From NCBI GenBank assembly GCA_012838425.1, contig DUPG01000033.1:1-53742 (forward strand): a stretch of 53,742 bases of DNA, in the 5' to 3' direction. Source of the DNA: Clostridiales bacterium (GTDB lineage: Bacteria; Bacillota; Clostridia; Christensenellales; CAG-138). Of this stretch, positions 7,709 to 17,400 are shown piece after piece. The notes below the pieces were generated by a model that worked only from the letters and a program-made list of their open reading frames with translations, was not told the DNA's origin and did no database searches. Position 1 is the first letter of the stretch, and each line of letters begins with the position of its first letter. The position numbers and the translations under genes were made by a program.

Positions 7709-8865
7709 ACTACCAAGAATTCAGAGAAATAATCGCTCAGGCGTTGAGTTTTTGCAACAAGTGCATAAGTGTTTGACGCCGAAACATCTAAATCGAACAT
7801 GCGCTTTGCTTCATCAGATAGCTGTTCTGAGTCTGTACCTTTAATAATCACAGGAAGTGAGGCGTTGTTTGACAAATGCGATAAAAGCGACTTTGATTCC
7901 TTGCGCACTCCCAATACATGAATGTATTTAGGGGGTGTTTTTTGATATTCTGCCTTAATGCCCAACAATGCGCACATACAAATACGCTTTATTCTTGCCA
8001 TTGTATAGCGTTTTGATTTAACACTTTCAAGAAACTCATAATATGAGCTTGCTATCTTTGCATAGTAGCGCAAAAGATTGTGCAAGCCCTCTGATACATC
8101 GGGCAATGAGAGCAGCTCGTCATCTGTCATTGTGCTGAGTTTATATAGAATCAAGTCAGAAAAATGCTTGTCGTATACCGGCGCATTGGCTAATATCACA
8201 CCGTTGGGCACATACCTCTCCCACTCATTGAGATTCGTGCGGATATAGCTTGCAGACGCAAAATTCTCGGATGCGATTTTGCTGTCATGCCCTGTGCCTA
8301 TACGCTTTGTTAAAAAAACTTGCGCATTTGAGGATACTTTCTCTAATGCTTTCAGATATTCTATACCCAGAATGGCATTTGGCTTTTCTATTAAATCCAC
8401 CAGCTCATCGCTTGCGCCATACTGAATAAGCGCTTTGAGAACAGCGGCCGGATAAGATAGCCCCAAGCTGAGCTGCGCTTGAATGAGTGAGCTCAGCTTT
8501 TCATCGTCGTTGTGATACAGCCTTGCCGCAGCCCGTAAAAGCTCTAAGTCATCAGTTTCACAGCCAAAGCCCAATGCGGAAATCCCACAGGCGTTTAGCG
8601 TAGAGACAGCACCATACGCAAAGCATTCGGCATTTGCGACAGCGTAATATACGGGCAGTTCTATGACTAAGTCCGCACCGTTATTAAGCGCCCACGAAGC
8701 GCGCAAACGCTTATCCGCAATAGTGGGTTCGCCCCTTTGAGCGAAATTGCCGCTCATTATGACTATAAGATAATCGCATTCAGATTGCCTGCGCAAGTCT
8801 AATAACTGGTGCTTATGCCCGTTATGAAAAGGGTTGTATTCCGCTACTACTCCTGCTATTTTCAA
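7705..8865 (-). CDS. tmcAL: tRNA(Met) cytidine acetate ligase
   Basis: 386 residues, normal length for TmcAL (formerly YlbM). The enzyme uses ATP and acetate to make N4-acetylcytidine at the wobble base of elongator tRNA-Met. The nucleotidyl-transferase motif FHNGHK is at 13-18, followed by MSGNFAQRGEP and the ADLVIELP stretch. The TTG start (8865) is behind GGGAG. It has its own promoter (8893-8921) and no terminator: its stop overlaps the mtaD stop. Its location next to metG and mtaD gives a methionine-themed neighbourhood. Confidence 0.93.
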   Translation of the reverse strand: MKIAGVVAEYNPFHNGHKHQLLDLRRQSECDYLIVIMSGNFAQRGEPTIADKRLRASWALNNGADLVIELPVYYAVANAECFAYGAVSTLNACGISALGFGCETDDLELLRAAARLYHNDDEKLSSLIQAQLSLGLSYPAAVLKALIQYGASDELVDLIEKPNAILGIEYLKALEKVSSNAQVFLTKRIGTGHDSKIASENFASASYIRTNLNEWERYVPNGVILANAPVYDKHFSDLILYKLSTMTDDELLSLPDVSEGLHNLLRYYAKIASSYYEFLESVKSKRYTMARIKRICMCALLGIKAEYQKTPPKYIHVLGVRKESKSLLSHLSNNASLPVIIKGTDSEQLSDEAKRMFDLDVSASNTYALVAKTQRLSDYFSEFLVV

Positions 8866-8892
8866 TGCCTGCTCCCAAAAAGATGATACTTG

Positions 8893-8921
8893 ATTTTAAC
8901 AGAGAACTGCTGAATTGACAA
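8893..8921 (-). promoter_or_regulatory. tmcAL promoter
   Basis: Minus strand: -35 TTGTCA (8921-8916), 17-base spacer, -10 TAAAAT (8898-8893). Confidence 0.6.
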
Positions 8922-8956
8922 TCATGAGCATTTTAACTTGATATATGTTATGTCTA

Positions 8957-8986
8957 ATAAAAAAGCCCATTGGAAACCAATGAGCT
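8957..8986 (-). terminator. Terminator of the flavodoxin-like gene
   Basis: Minus strand: AGCTCATTGG (8986-8977), loop TTT, CCAATGGGCT (8973-8964), then a T run. Ten base pairs with one G-U pair. It sits between the 9036-9602 gene and the tmcAL promoter. Confidence 0.85.
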
Positions 8987-9035
8987 GATTACTCATATAT
9001 TCAATGTTATTCCGTCAAGGCGCGAGAACTAAACA

Positions 9036-9602
9036 TCAATTCTTCTTGAAGTTGCTTTTTATCCATTCTATTACGGGCATTAGGTTTTCTCTGCTTACAA
9101 AATCTCCGCCCTTTTCGAAAATCTCAAGTGCTTCTTCCTCATCAAATGCTAAGCCCTTTTCCTTCGCCTTTTTTGAAAGCTCTCTAACAAGCGCGGGGGC
9201 AAAAGCCTTTATAAACAGCCTCATGAAGAAAGAATGCTTGCTGATGTCAAATCCGCCCTGCAGCCAGAAAACCTCTGAATCCTCTATGCCGTTTTTATCG
9301 CGCACCTCGATAGTTCTGTCAAAGCTGCTGCTCGACATTCCCACCGCGCATACAGCCAAAACCCTGTATAGCTTTGCGGCTTTTTTATATCCCACTACCT
9401 TGTTATCACTAACCCAGCCCATGTAGATAATGGAATCGCCTTTTTTTATACTCGCCTTAGCCTCTTTCAGCGTATATGCGGGAATACCTATCATTCGTGA
9501 GAGCAATTTTGCGTATCTTTTTGTGAAGCCTGTTTCAGAAACATACACTATCCCGTTAAGATAGCTTTTTGTGTTTAGCCCTAAAATTTCCTCGACATTC
9601 AT
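9036..9602 (-). CDS. Flavodoxin-domain protein
   Basis: 188 residues from the ATG at 9602, which follows AGGAGGGG; an upstream in-frame ATG at 9641 lacks a ribosome site. The N-terminal part reads YVSETGFTKRYAKLL, a variant of the flavodoxin phosphate-binding loop. A hydrophobic strand SIIYMGWVSDN and the VCAVGMSS stretch follow, as in flavodoxin_5/HemG-like short flavoproteins. This suggests an FMN-binding cytosolic redox protein. Substrate and partner are unknown. It is monocistronic with its own terminator. Confidence 0.7.
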   Translation of the reverse strand: MNVEEILGLNTKSYLNGIVYVSETGFTKRYAKLLSRMIGIPAYTLKEAKASIKKGDSIIYMGWVSDNKVVGYKKAAKLYRVLAVCAVGMSSSSFDRTIEVRDKNGIEDSEVFWLQGGFDISKHSFFMRLFIKAFAPALVRELSKKAKEKGLAFDEEEALEIFEKGGDFVSRENLMPVIEWIKSNFKKN

Positions 9603-9707
9603 ATTTGCCCCTCCTATACATGATGCAACATAATACAACATTATCCTTCATTATATTATATTGACAGATTTCGCAAATAGCAAGCAAAATGGGAATTCAA
9701 GCTTTTT

Positions 9708-9725
9708 ACACAGTCAAAACTGTGT
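9708..9725. repeat. Inverted repeat ACACAG-N6-CTGTGT, possible operator
   Basis: A perfect six-base inverted repeat (9708-9713 and 9720-9725) lies between the divergent flavodoxin-like gene and the dockerin protease. It is not followed by a T run. It may be a binding site; nothing in the window identifies the regulator. Confidence 0.35.
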
Positions 9726-9786
9726 TGATTTGTGATAATGTTACACTGCTTTCGCGTATTTCATATATTTTTCACGCGCCTCTAAG

Positions 9787-9815
9787 TTGACATACATGTC
9801 TTATAAAGTTAAAAT
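9787..9815 (+). promoter_or_regulatory. Strong promoter of the dockerin metalloprotease
   Basis: -35 TTGACA (9787-9792), 17-base spacer, -10 TAAAAT (9810-9815). Start expected near 9822, giving a leader of about 60 bases that contains AGGGGG followed by ATG-TAA at 9832-9837, a start codon directly followed by a stop. Confidence 0.75.
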
Positions 9816-9883
9816 CATAAAGGGGGCATATATGTAACTGTTCACTTTATGCGCCTTAATACAATATAATGGAGGAAACCACT

Positions 9884-12800
9884 TTGAAGTTTATGAAAAA
9901 AGGCATAGCCTTTTTATTAGCTTTATGCTTTACTCTGATGTTTTTCGCTCCCTTGCGCACAGTTGACGCAAGTATTTTCGACGAAAGCAACCTGTTAAAC
10001 GAAAAGACCGCAAGCATTCTTACTATTACTAAAAATCCTACACAACCTACAGAAGCAGATTATGTGGTTTTTTTCAGGAACAATACCAAAGGCGTTACTG
10101 AAACAAGCGATCCTGAGAACGAAAATGTTGAATTTGCATACAGAACATTACCTAATGGCGCAGCTCAATCACTGTACCATCCGGAAACATTAGAATTTGA
10201 CACTCAAAGAACAACGCAAAGCAGAGCAACTAAATCAAACGAAGAATTCAATGTTGGCGACAAAAAAGTATTCACGCTTAAAAATGCCGACGGTTCTCAA
10301 ACAATTAACGGCATTCTTCCCGTTGAATTTGAGGTTATGGCGGTTGGAGAACACTGTTATGTATGGCGTCCCGCTGACCCGAGCTTCACATACCGCATTG
10401 AAACCTCTCACGCCGAAACCATAAGAAACGAATTCGAAAAGAATTATGCGCCTATGGAAGAAGCATTCGGTAAGCTGAATTACCCCGAATCCGGCAATGG
10501 CAAAGTAAACCTCATGGTTTATAACATTCTTTGCGGCTATGACCCCGAAAATGGTATAACCAACTATACGGGCGGCTTCTTCTGGCCAAATGATTTTCAC
10601 CCGGGTTATGTTCAAGGCGTAAACTACGAAATGAACGGCGAGGCAATGCTTCACATAGACACATATCCTCAGATATTCAACAAGCAGGGCACAACCGCAG
10701 TAGTTGAGCAAGCATACGCGACAATGGTTCACGAATTCCAGCACCTTATCAATTACAGCAGAACTGTTATAAACCCGAACAATCCTTCAAGGCAAATGGA
10801 TTTGTGGCTGAACGAATGTATGGCTATGTCTGCTGAGGAAATGATTTATCCCGGCAGCACTCTGTTCTGGAGAGTATCCGATTGGCGCAATTACGGACAG
10901 CCCTACTGGAATGACGGCAGAGCGTTGAACTATTGGGTTAACTCATCAGCTTATAATGTATTGGGCTCATACGCCATCGCATCGTTGTTCGGGCAATACC
11001 TGAAGCTGCAAACGGGCGATTATACATTTTTCTCAAGGGTTTTGGACTATTATGAATCAGGGTTAAGTCCAAGCTTTGAAAATGCTATCGAAAATGCGGC
11101 GATTGGAACCGTATTTGACGGAATGAGCGCTGCTGATATAAATGTTAGCTTCAGAATAGCTTTGAACTTCAAATCCGCATTCGGCATATACGGGTTCCAT
11201 GACAACAGCTCTTTCTCAAACCTTATGCCTATGCTCTGCACAAAGCAGAACATAACGCTGAATTACAATGGCGGCGCAGTAACAATAAAGCCCACAGATA
11301 ACATATACGACCCGTCAAAATACGACTTCTCAAGCAACATTGTCGCGTACTGCATCAAGTACAACAATGTTGAGATGAACAACCTGCTTTATGGCTTTAA
11401 CGGTACAGATTGGGTTGCTATTAACGCTGACAACGGTGAAGTTGTAAACAGAGAAGCCGCTGAATTTAACGGCAAAAAAGTTATCACGGCTGAAATTTAT
11501 CAAAACAATGTGTACGGCTTCACTAATGACAAGGCGTTTATAATGCATCACTTGGATATGCAGCCTGTTTTCTATGACAAATCCATAGAAGTTTACGACA
11601 TGAGCTACGATTACAGCACAAACACCATGTATGTATTGGGAAAATCGGGCGCAAAATACGCCTTGTACTCGATGAACCTCAACACCTGCGAGTTGACTCT
11701 TGTAAAGAATATTGACAGCACAGGCACTCCCCTATCAATCGCTTTTGACAGCAATGGCAAGCTTTATGCGCTTACAAACGAATCAAATAAAGCGATATTG
11801 TGCGAAATAAATATGAGCACAGGCAAGGCAACAAATATAGGAAGCACAGAGCTGGCTGTTACCGAGTATTCACAAGTGCTGAACTATGACCATGATAACG
11901 GAATACTGTATTTGGCAAGCGGAACCGGCGAAGGCGAAGGTCAATTGGCTATTGTGAACACCGTTGACAGCTACGCATTTATAATCCGAAGCAACATAGG
12001 TGAAGTGCATGGCTTATACAGCATACCTACATATGTGGATAACCCTTCTGCAAGGTATCTCTCATATAAAATAGTTAATAACGAAGCCACCATTACAAAC
12101 TGCTCAAAGAGTGCTGCGGGCGTTATCACAATACCCGAAACCATACAGGCATATCCTGTAACGGCTATCGCTTCATCAGCATTTAGCGGATGCTCGGCAG
12201 TAACGGGCGTTATTATTCCCGAAGGCGTTAAGACGATTGGCGGAAGCGCATTCGCTTCATGCGTTGGGTTGAAATCGATTGACATACCAAAGTCTGTTAC
12301 CGCGTTGGATACTTCAGCTTTCGCAGACTGCGAAAATCTGACAGCAATAAACATTGATAAGGATAACACGAATTTCAGCTCGCATTCAGGCGCTGTATAT
12401 AACAAAAGCCTTTCAACACTATTGATTTGCCCGCCCGGCTTTGCTGGTGAATTCACAGTTGCACCCGAAGCAAATACGATAGGTAACTCGGCATTCAAAA
12501 ACTGCTTGAAGGTTACAAAAATTGAGCTGTCCGTTCAGACCATACAGGACAATGCCTTCTTCAACTGCAAGGGCTTGAAGGAGGTAGTACTGAACAACGG
12601 TTTGCAAAGCATTGGCGCTGCTGCATTTAGAAGCTGCTCTGCGCTGAAATCACTCTCAATACCGGATTCAGTAACTGCAATAGGCACAAACGCCTTTCGC
12701 GATTGCTCGGGCTTGGCAAGCGCAATACTGCCAAAAAACCTGAAGATAATACCCGATTACCTGTTCACAAGCTGCACGAACCTGCGCAGTGTTGAGCTTC

Positions 12801-13264
12801 CCGAAAAATTAGAGGAAATAGGCGCATATGCCTTCAACAAGTGCACGAGTCTTTACAATGTTGTAATTCCTAAGAATGTATCGGTTATAAAGAACTTCGC
12901 TTTCAATTCGTGCGATATGCTGGTCGGCGCCCAGTTCTTAGGCAACGCGCCTACGAGCTTCGGCAGCAAGGTATTTGACGACTGCGCACCTTCTTTCGCG
13001 ATTTACTACAGCAAGAACACAAGCGGTTGGACTTCGCCTACATGGAACGGCTATAAAACGAGCACAGATGAAATGCCCACATACATTTTGGGCGATGCGA
13101 ACTGCGACGGCAAGGTAAACACAGGCGACGCTATTATGGTGCTTATGCACGCCACCGGCTTGACCAAATTACAGGGCGGAGACTACCTTGCGGCAGACTT
13201 CAACCTTGACGGCAAGGTAAACACAGGCGACGCAACGCAAATACTTATATTCTGCGTATCATAA
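9884..13264 (+). CDS. Secreted HExxH metalloprotease with BspA-like LRRs and a C-terminal dockerin
   Basis: 1126 residues from TTG 9884, which lies eight bases after GGAGG. Residues 1-30 are a signal peptide (MKK, long Leu/Phe core, VDAS). Residues 1-400 hold a putative zinc protease: HEFQH at 283-287 and a downstream Asn-Glu (WLNEC, Glu311), resembling hyicolysin-type M30 peptidases. Residues about 490-730 look like a beta-propeller. Residues about 740-1040 contain at least ten BspA/LRR_5 repeats (SAFxxCxxLxxIxIP). The last 60 residues are a type I dockerin with two calcium loops, DANCDGKVNTGD and DFNLDGKVNTGD. It would attach to a cohesin outside the cell; no cohesin is in the window. Confidence 0.85.
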   Translation: MKFMKKGIAFLLALCFTLMFFAPLRTVDASIFDESNLLNEKTASILTITKNPTQPTEADYVVFFRNNTKGVTETSDPENENVEFAYRTLPNGAAQSLYHPETLEFDTQRTTQSRATKSNEEFNVGDKKVFTLKNADGSQTINGILPVEFEVMAVGEHCYVWRPADPSFTYRIETSHAETIRNEFEKNYAPMEEAFGKLNYPESGNGKVNLMVYNILCGYDPENGITNYTGGFFWPNDFHPGYVQGVNYEMNGEAMLHIDTYPQIFNKQGTTAVVEQAYATMVHEFQHLINYSRTVINPNNPSRQMDLWLNECMAMSAEEMIYPGSTLFWRVSDWRNYGQPYWNDGRALNYWVNSSAYNVLGSYAIASLFGQYLKLQTGDYTFFSRVLDYYESGLSPSFENAIENAAIGTVFDGMSAADINVSFRIALNFKSAFGIYGFHDNSSFSNLMPMLCTKQNITLNYNGGAVTIKPTDNIYDPSKYDFSSNIVAYCIKYNNVEMNNLLYGFNGTDWVAINADNGEVVNREAAEFNGKKVITAEIYQNNVYGFTNDKAFIMHHLDMQPVFYDKSIEVYDMSYDYSTNTMYVLGKSGAKYALYSMNLNTCELTLVKNIDSTGTPLSIAFDSNGKLYALTNESNKAILCEINMSTGKATNIGSTELAVTEYSQVLNYDHDNGILYLASGTGEGEGQLAIVNTVDSYAFIIRSNIGEVHGLYSIPTYVDNPSARYLSYKIVNNEATITNCSKSAAGVITIPETIQAYPVTAIASSAFSGCSAVTGVIIPEGVKTIGGSAFASCVGLKSIDIPKSVTALDTSAFADCENLTAINIDKDNTNFSSHSGAVYNKSLSTLLICPPGFAGEFTVAPEANTIGNSAFKNCLKVTKIELSVQTIQDNAFFNCKGLKEVVLNNGLQSIGAAAFRSCSALKSLSIPDSVTAIGTNAFRDCSGLASAILPKNLKIIPDYLFTSCTNLRSVELPEKLEEIGAYAFNKCTSLYNVVIPKNVSVIKNFAFNSCDMLVGAQFLGNAPTSFGSKVFDDCAPSFAIYYSKNTSGWTSPTWNGYKTSTDEMPTYILGDANCDGKVNTGDAIMVLMHATGLTKLQGGDYLAADFNLDGKVNTGDATQILIFCVS

Positions 13265-13280
13265 CAAAAACGCTTGGTAT

Positions 13281-13307
13281 AACGGGGGCGAAAGCTCCCG
13301 TTTTTTT
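13281..13307 (+). terminator. Rho-independent terminator after the protease gene
   Basis: AACGGGGGC (13281-13289), tetraloop GAAA, GCTCCCGTT (13294-13302), then a run of T. Nine pairs with one G-U. Confidence 0.93.
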
Positions 13308-13395
13308 ATTCAAGGTTTTGGTTGCTAACCGCAAGTGATTAACGAGATGGGCGGATATTCGACAAAGTTCCATTATTTATACAGCCTTAGCATAA

Positions 13396-13424
13396 TTGAC
13401 ATTATTTAATAGCTGGGTTATACT
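13396..13424 (+). promoter_or_regulatory. Promoter of acpP-rnc-smc
   Basis: -35 TTGACA (13396-13401), 17-base spacer, -10 TATACT (13419-13424). Start expected near 13431, about 38 bases before acpP. Confidence 0.75.
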
Positions 13425-13468
13425 GTATTATTGGAATTATGCTTATATAAACAAAAGGTAGGTAGTAT

Positions 13469-13708
13469 ATGACGAGCTTTGAGGAAATAAGAAAACTGTT
13501 TTCTGAGGAATTGGGAATTCCTGAGAATAAGATAAGCTTAGAAACCAAGATTGTTGATGATTTAGGTGCAGACTCTATTAACATGATGGAGATTGCATCT
13601 ATTATTGAGGAGAGATACTCGATAGAGATTCCCGAAGAAATGCTTGCGAATATGAAGACTCTCACCGTTGGTGAAATTGTAAATGCTATTGATAAGCTGA
13701 AGGGTTGA
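13469..13708 (+). CDS. acpP: Acyl carrier protein
   Basis: 79 residues. The phosphopantetheine serine is Ser36 in GADSINMME, and the helix II acidic face is present. ACP carries growing acyl chains on a thioester in the cytosol. It lies directly before rnc and smc, the usual Firmicute position of the housekeeping ACP gene. A second ACP is encoded in the fab operon (42423-42644), so this one may serve phospholipid synthesis generally or another acylation path. The ribosome site GGTAGG is modest. Confidence 0.93.
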   Translation: MTSFEEIRKLFSEELGIPENKISLETKIVDDLGADSINMMEIASIIEERYSIEIPEEMLANMKTLTVGEIVNAIDKLKG

Positions 13709-13710
13709 TT

Positions 13711-14412
13711 GTGCTGCAAACAGATAGTTTTGAAAGCTTAATCGGGTACTCTTTTTCGGATAAGACTCTATTAGCTACAGCTCTTACACATAGTTCATAT
13801 ACCCTAAGAAATCAAAATATGCCTAACAATGAGCGGTTGGAGTTCTTAGGGGACGCGGTGTTGGAGCTGTGTATAAGCGAAATGCTCTACAAGCGTTTTC
13901 AAGAGGCTGATGAAGGGGTGTTGACGCGTTCACGCGCTAAAATTGTGCGCGAGTCAACGCTATATGAAGTCGCAAAGCGTATTGGCATGGGCGAATACCT
14001 GCTTATGAGTCAAGGCGAAGAAGCGTCGGGCGGCAGAGATAAGCCCTCTATACTTTCCGACGCGTTAGAGGCTGTTATAGGCGCTATATTTTTGGATTCC
14101 TCACTTGAAAACGCCAAAAGCTTCATATACAAGTTCTTTGATATTGAAAAGGTGCTTGAAGACGCTAACAACAAGGATTATAAAACCTATTTGCAGGAGT
14201 ATGTTCAAGAAAAGCGTTTAGGCGAAATACGCTATGATGTAATAGAAACATCCGGTCCTGTGCATAAGCTTGTATTCACTATGCAGGTACGCATTGCAAA
14301 TAAGCCATACGGAATAGGCAAGGGGCATACCAAGGCTGAAGCCGGGCAAAACGCCGCAAAAGAAACTATAGATATGCTGAAAAGCTTACACAGCAAGCAA
14401 ACGGAGGATTGA
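13711..14412 (+). CDS. rnc: Ribonuclease III
   Basis: 233 residues from GTG 13711; TTG 13705 is an alternative that would overlap acpP. Cuts double-stranded RNA in rRNA maturation and mRNA decay. The signature NERLEFLGDAVLEL is near residues 32-45, with the second catalytic acidic residue in the SDALEAVIGA region. A C-terminal double-stranded RNA-binding domain (DYKTYLQEYVQ to AAKETIDML) completes the protein. It starts two bases after the acpP stop, and its last codons contain the smc ribosome site, so the three genes are tightly linked. Confidence 0.96.
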   Translation: MLQTDSFESLIGYSFSDKTLLATALTHSSYTLRNQNMPNNERLEFLGDAVLELCISEMLYKRFQEADEGVLTRSRAKIVRESTLYEVAKRIGMGEYLLMSQGEEASGGRDKPSILSDALEAVIGAIFLDSSLENAKSFIYKFFDIEKVLEDANNKDYKTYLQEYVQEKRLGEIRYDVIETSGPVHKLVFTMQVRIANKPYGIGKGHTKAEAGQNAAKETIDMLKSLHSKQTED

Positions 14413-14415
14413 TAA

Positions 14416-17400
14416 TTGCGACTTGTAAAATTAGAGCTTAACGGGTTCAAATCGTTTGCTAATAAAACTGAGATATTCTTCGATGAAGGTATTACCGCAA
14501 TTGTTGGCCCTAATGGCTGCGGCAAAAGCAATATAGCCGATGCTATACGCTGGGTGCTGGGCGAGCAGAGCGCAAAAACGCTGAGAGGCTCACGCATGGA
14601 GGATGTTATATTCGCAGGAACAGCCACAAGGAAGCAGCAGGGCTATTGCGAAGTAACACTTTTATTTGACAATTCTGACGGCCGACTGCCCATAGACTTT
14701 TCCGAGGTTTCTATAACGCGCAGAGTTTTCCGTTCGGGCGAAAGTGAATACTGCATTAACGATACTCCCTGCAGGCTGAAAGACATTCATGAGCTATTAA
14801 GAGATACAGGCTTGGGCAAGGAAGGCTACTCCATTGTCGGTCAAGGCAAGGTCGAGGAAATACTTTCGAATAAATCTAATGAACGCAGAAAGGCATTCGA
14901 GGAAGCCGCCGGCATTATGAAGTACAGAGTGCGCAAGGAGGAAGCGTGCAGAAACTTAGAGAACACGCGCGCAAACCTGACACGCATAAGCGATATTCTA
15001 TTCGAAATTGAAGTTCGCCTTGAACCATTGAAGGAGCAAAGCGAGGCCGCAAAGAAGTATTTGCAGCTGCGCGAGGAGTTGAAGGAGCTTGAAGTAAACC
15101 TTTTCCTGCACCAGCACGACAAAATATTAGAGCGCAGCAAAAGCATAAAGGAAACAATAGAGCAATTAACCAACGAAATCACAGAGATAGAGGAAAAGCG
15201 GCAAAGCATAAATGCAGAATGTGAAAATATAGAGCAAAGCGAAAAGGAGATTTCCGATAAGCTGTCAGAGATGCACAACGAGCTTGTTCTGATGACAGCG
15301 GGTGTCGAAAAACAGCTTGGTGAAGTAAAGGTATTAGAGGAACGCATAATAAGCGCGGAGAAAGAGCGCGAAAAGCTGCTTGAACGCATAAAGGAGAACA
15401 CTGAGCGCAAGACAAGCTTGGCTGAAATGCTTTCATCGCACGACGGTTCTTCTGTTGAGCGCGAAGAAGCGTTAAATCTACTGAGAAACGAAAGAGACGA
15501 GGTTCAGAAGCAGATTATAAATCTGAACACAGAGGTAATGGAGAAGGAGCAAGCGGTTGAGGACCTGAAAAACGCCATTATCGACGCTATGAACCGTATA
15601 AGCGACGCAAAAAGCAATATGTCGCGCCTTACCGCCAACAAGCAATCGCTTATAGAGCGAAAAGGCGAAATACAGTCGCTGCGCGAAACATACTCTCAAA
15701 AGGTTATAGAGCTTGAGGAAGAATTACTGCAAGCGCAAAATGAGCTTAGCGAGCTAAACACACAGCTTGAAAACGACAAAGCGGCGGTCGGCAAGGCTTC
15801 AAGCATTGTGAATGATTGCAATTACTATCTAAACAAAAAGAATGACGAAATAAAAGCATTAGAGCAGAATATTGAGGGTATGCGTTCGCGCCTGAACGTA
15901 TTGACTGAAATGAAGCGCGCGCACGAAGGCTATTATCTGAGCATTAAAAAGCTTATGCAGGACGCGGAGAATGACACCTCACTTTCAAAGCATATTGAGG
16001 GCGTTGTCGCGGAAATAATAAGCGTTCCGGAAGCATATGAAAACGCGATTGAGAATTCGCTTGGCTCGGCTTTGCAGAACATTGTAACGCCGGACGAGCA
16101 ATCAGCAAAGGTCTTAATACACTATTTAAGGGAGAAGAACTACGGCAGAGCTACCTTCCTGCCCATAACCTCTATGCGTCCTAAGACGCTTACAAGTGAA
16201 GAAAGAAACGCTATAAAGGTTAATGGCTGCTATGGCGTAGCTTCAGAGCTTATAGACTATGAGCCAAAATACAAGAATGTTGTTGAGAATCTTTTAGGCA
16301 GGACTATTATAGTTGAGGACTTAGATGTTGGAATTTTGATAAACAAGCGCGTCGGACAAGCCCTTAAAATCGCGACAATAGACGGCGATATTATAAGCCC
16401 CGGCGGTTCAATGACGGGCGGCAGCAATGCGAAAAAGGAGTTCAGCCTATTAGGGCGCGAGCGCGAATGTATAGACCTGCTTTCGCAATTAGATCAAAAG
16501 AAGAAGCAGCTTGTTTCACAAAGGAATGCGAGAGAGGAAATAGTCCGTCAGCTTGAAAAGGCAAACTCTATTGTAGCGGAATGTGTAAAAAAGCAGCACG
16601 CAACCGAAATAAAGGTCGCTCAACAGGCGGATAGGGTCGATATAATAGCCCAGCAGCTTGAAAAGCAAAGGGAGCAGCTAACACAGGCAGATACGGAGCT
16701 GCAGCGCATAGACGACAGTATTTTAGACATAGAAGCGCAGATAAAGCAATGCGAGGAATCGCAATTAGAGTTTGATTCGAGCAAGGCTGTAACACAGGAA
16801 GATGTAAGCAAGGCGCAAGCTGAGTTGAACCGTCTGCGCAATGAGCTGAACGAACTGAATGACAAGCATACGGAGCTGAAAATAAAGATAGTATCATTAG
16901 AGAAAGACGCGGATTCACAGCTGAACGAGCAGAAGCGCTTATCAAAGGAGCTGAACGCGACTATATCCATGTTAGATATAGACGAAAAGGCGGTTTCACA
17001 GCTTGAATATGAAAAGCAGGAGCTAATCGCCGCAAAAGAAAATTTGGAAGCGGAATTAGCTAATAACAAGACCGAGAACGAGGATTTCCAAGCGCAGTAT
17101 TCACAGCTTGAAAAGGCAAGAGAAGCGTTGCGCGAAACTCTGAGCGAGCTTCGCAGCGAACGCGAAAGGCTTAGCGACATATTGAATGAGAAACGCGAAA
17201 GGCTATATAAGCAGGAGGCTGCGCTGAATAAGTGCGAGGTCGACTTAAGCTCAATGCAGGATAAAATATGGCAGGATTATGAGCTTACATACGAAAACGC
17301 ATTATTCTACCGCAGGCCTATCGCGATAACGGCTTCACACCAGCAAGCCGACGAGTTGAGACGCGCTATTCGCGAGCTTGGCGATGTGAATGTAAACGCT

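Noticed and set aside
14841-15410. Long minus-strand frame inside smc
   Set aside because: Product is Ser/Phe/Arg-rich, as expected for antisense of coiled-coil codons; smc is certain here.
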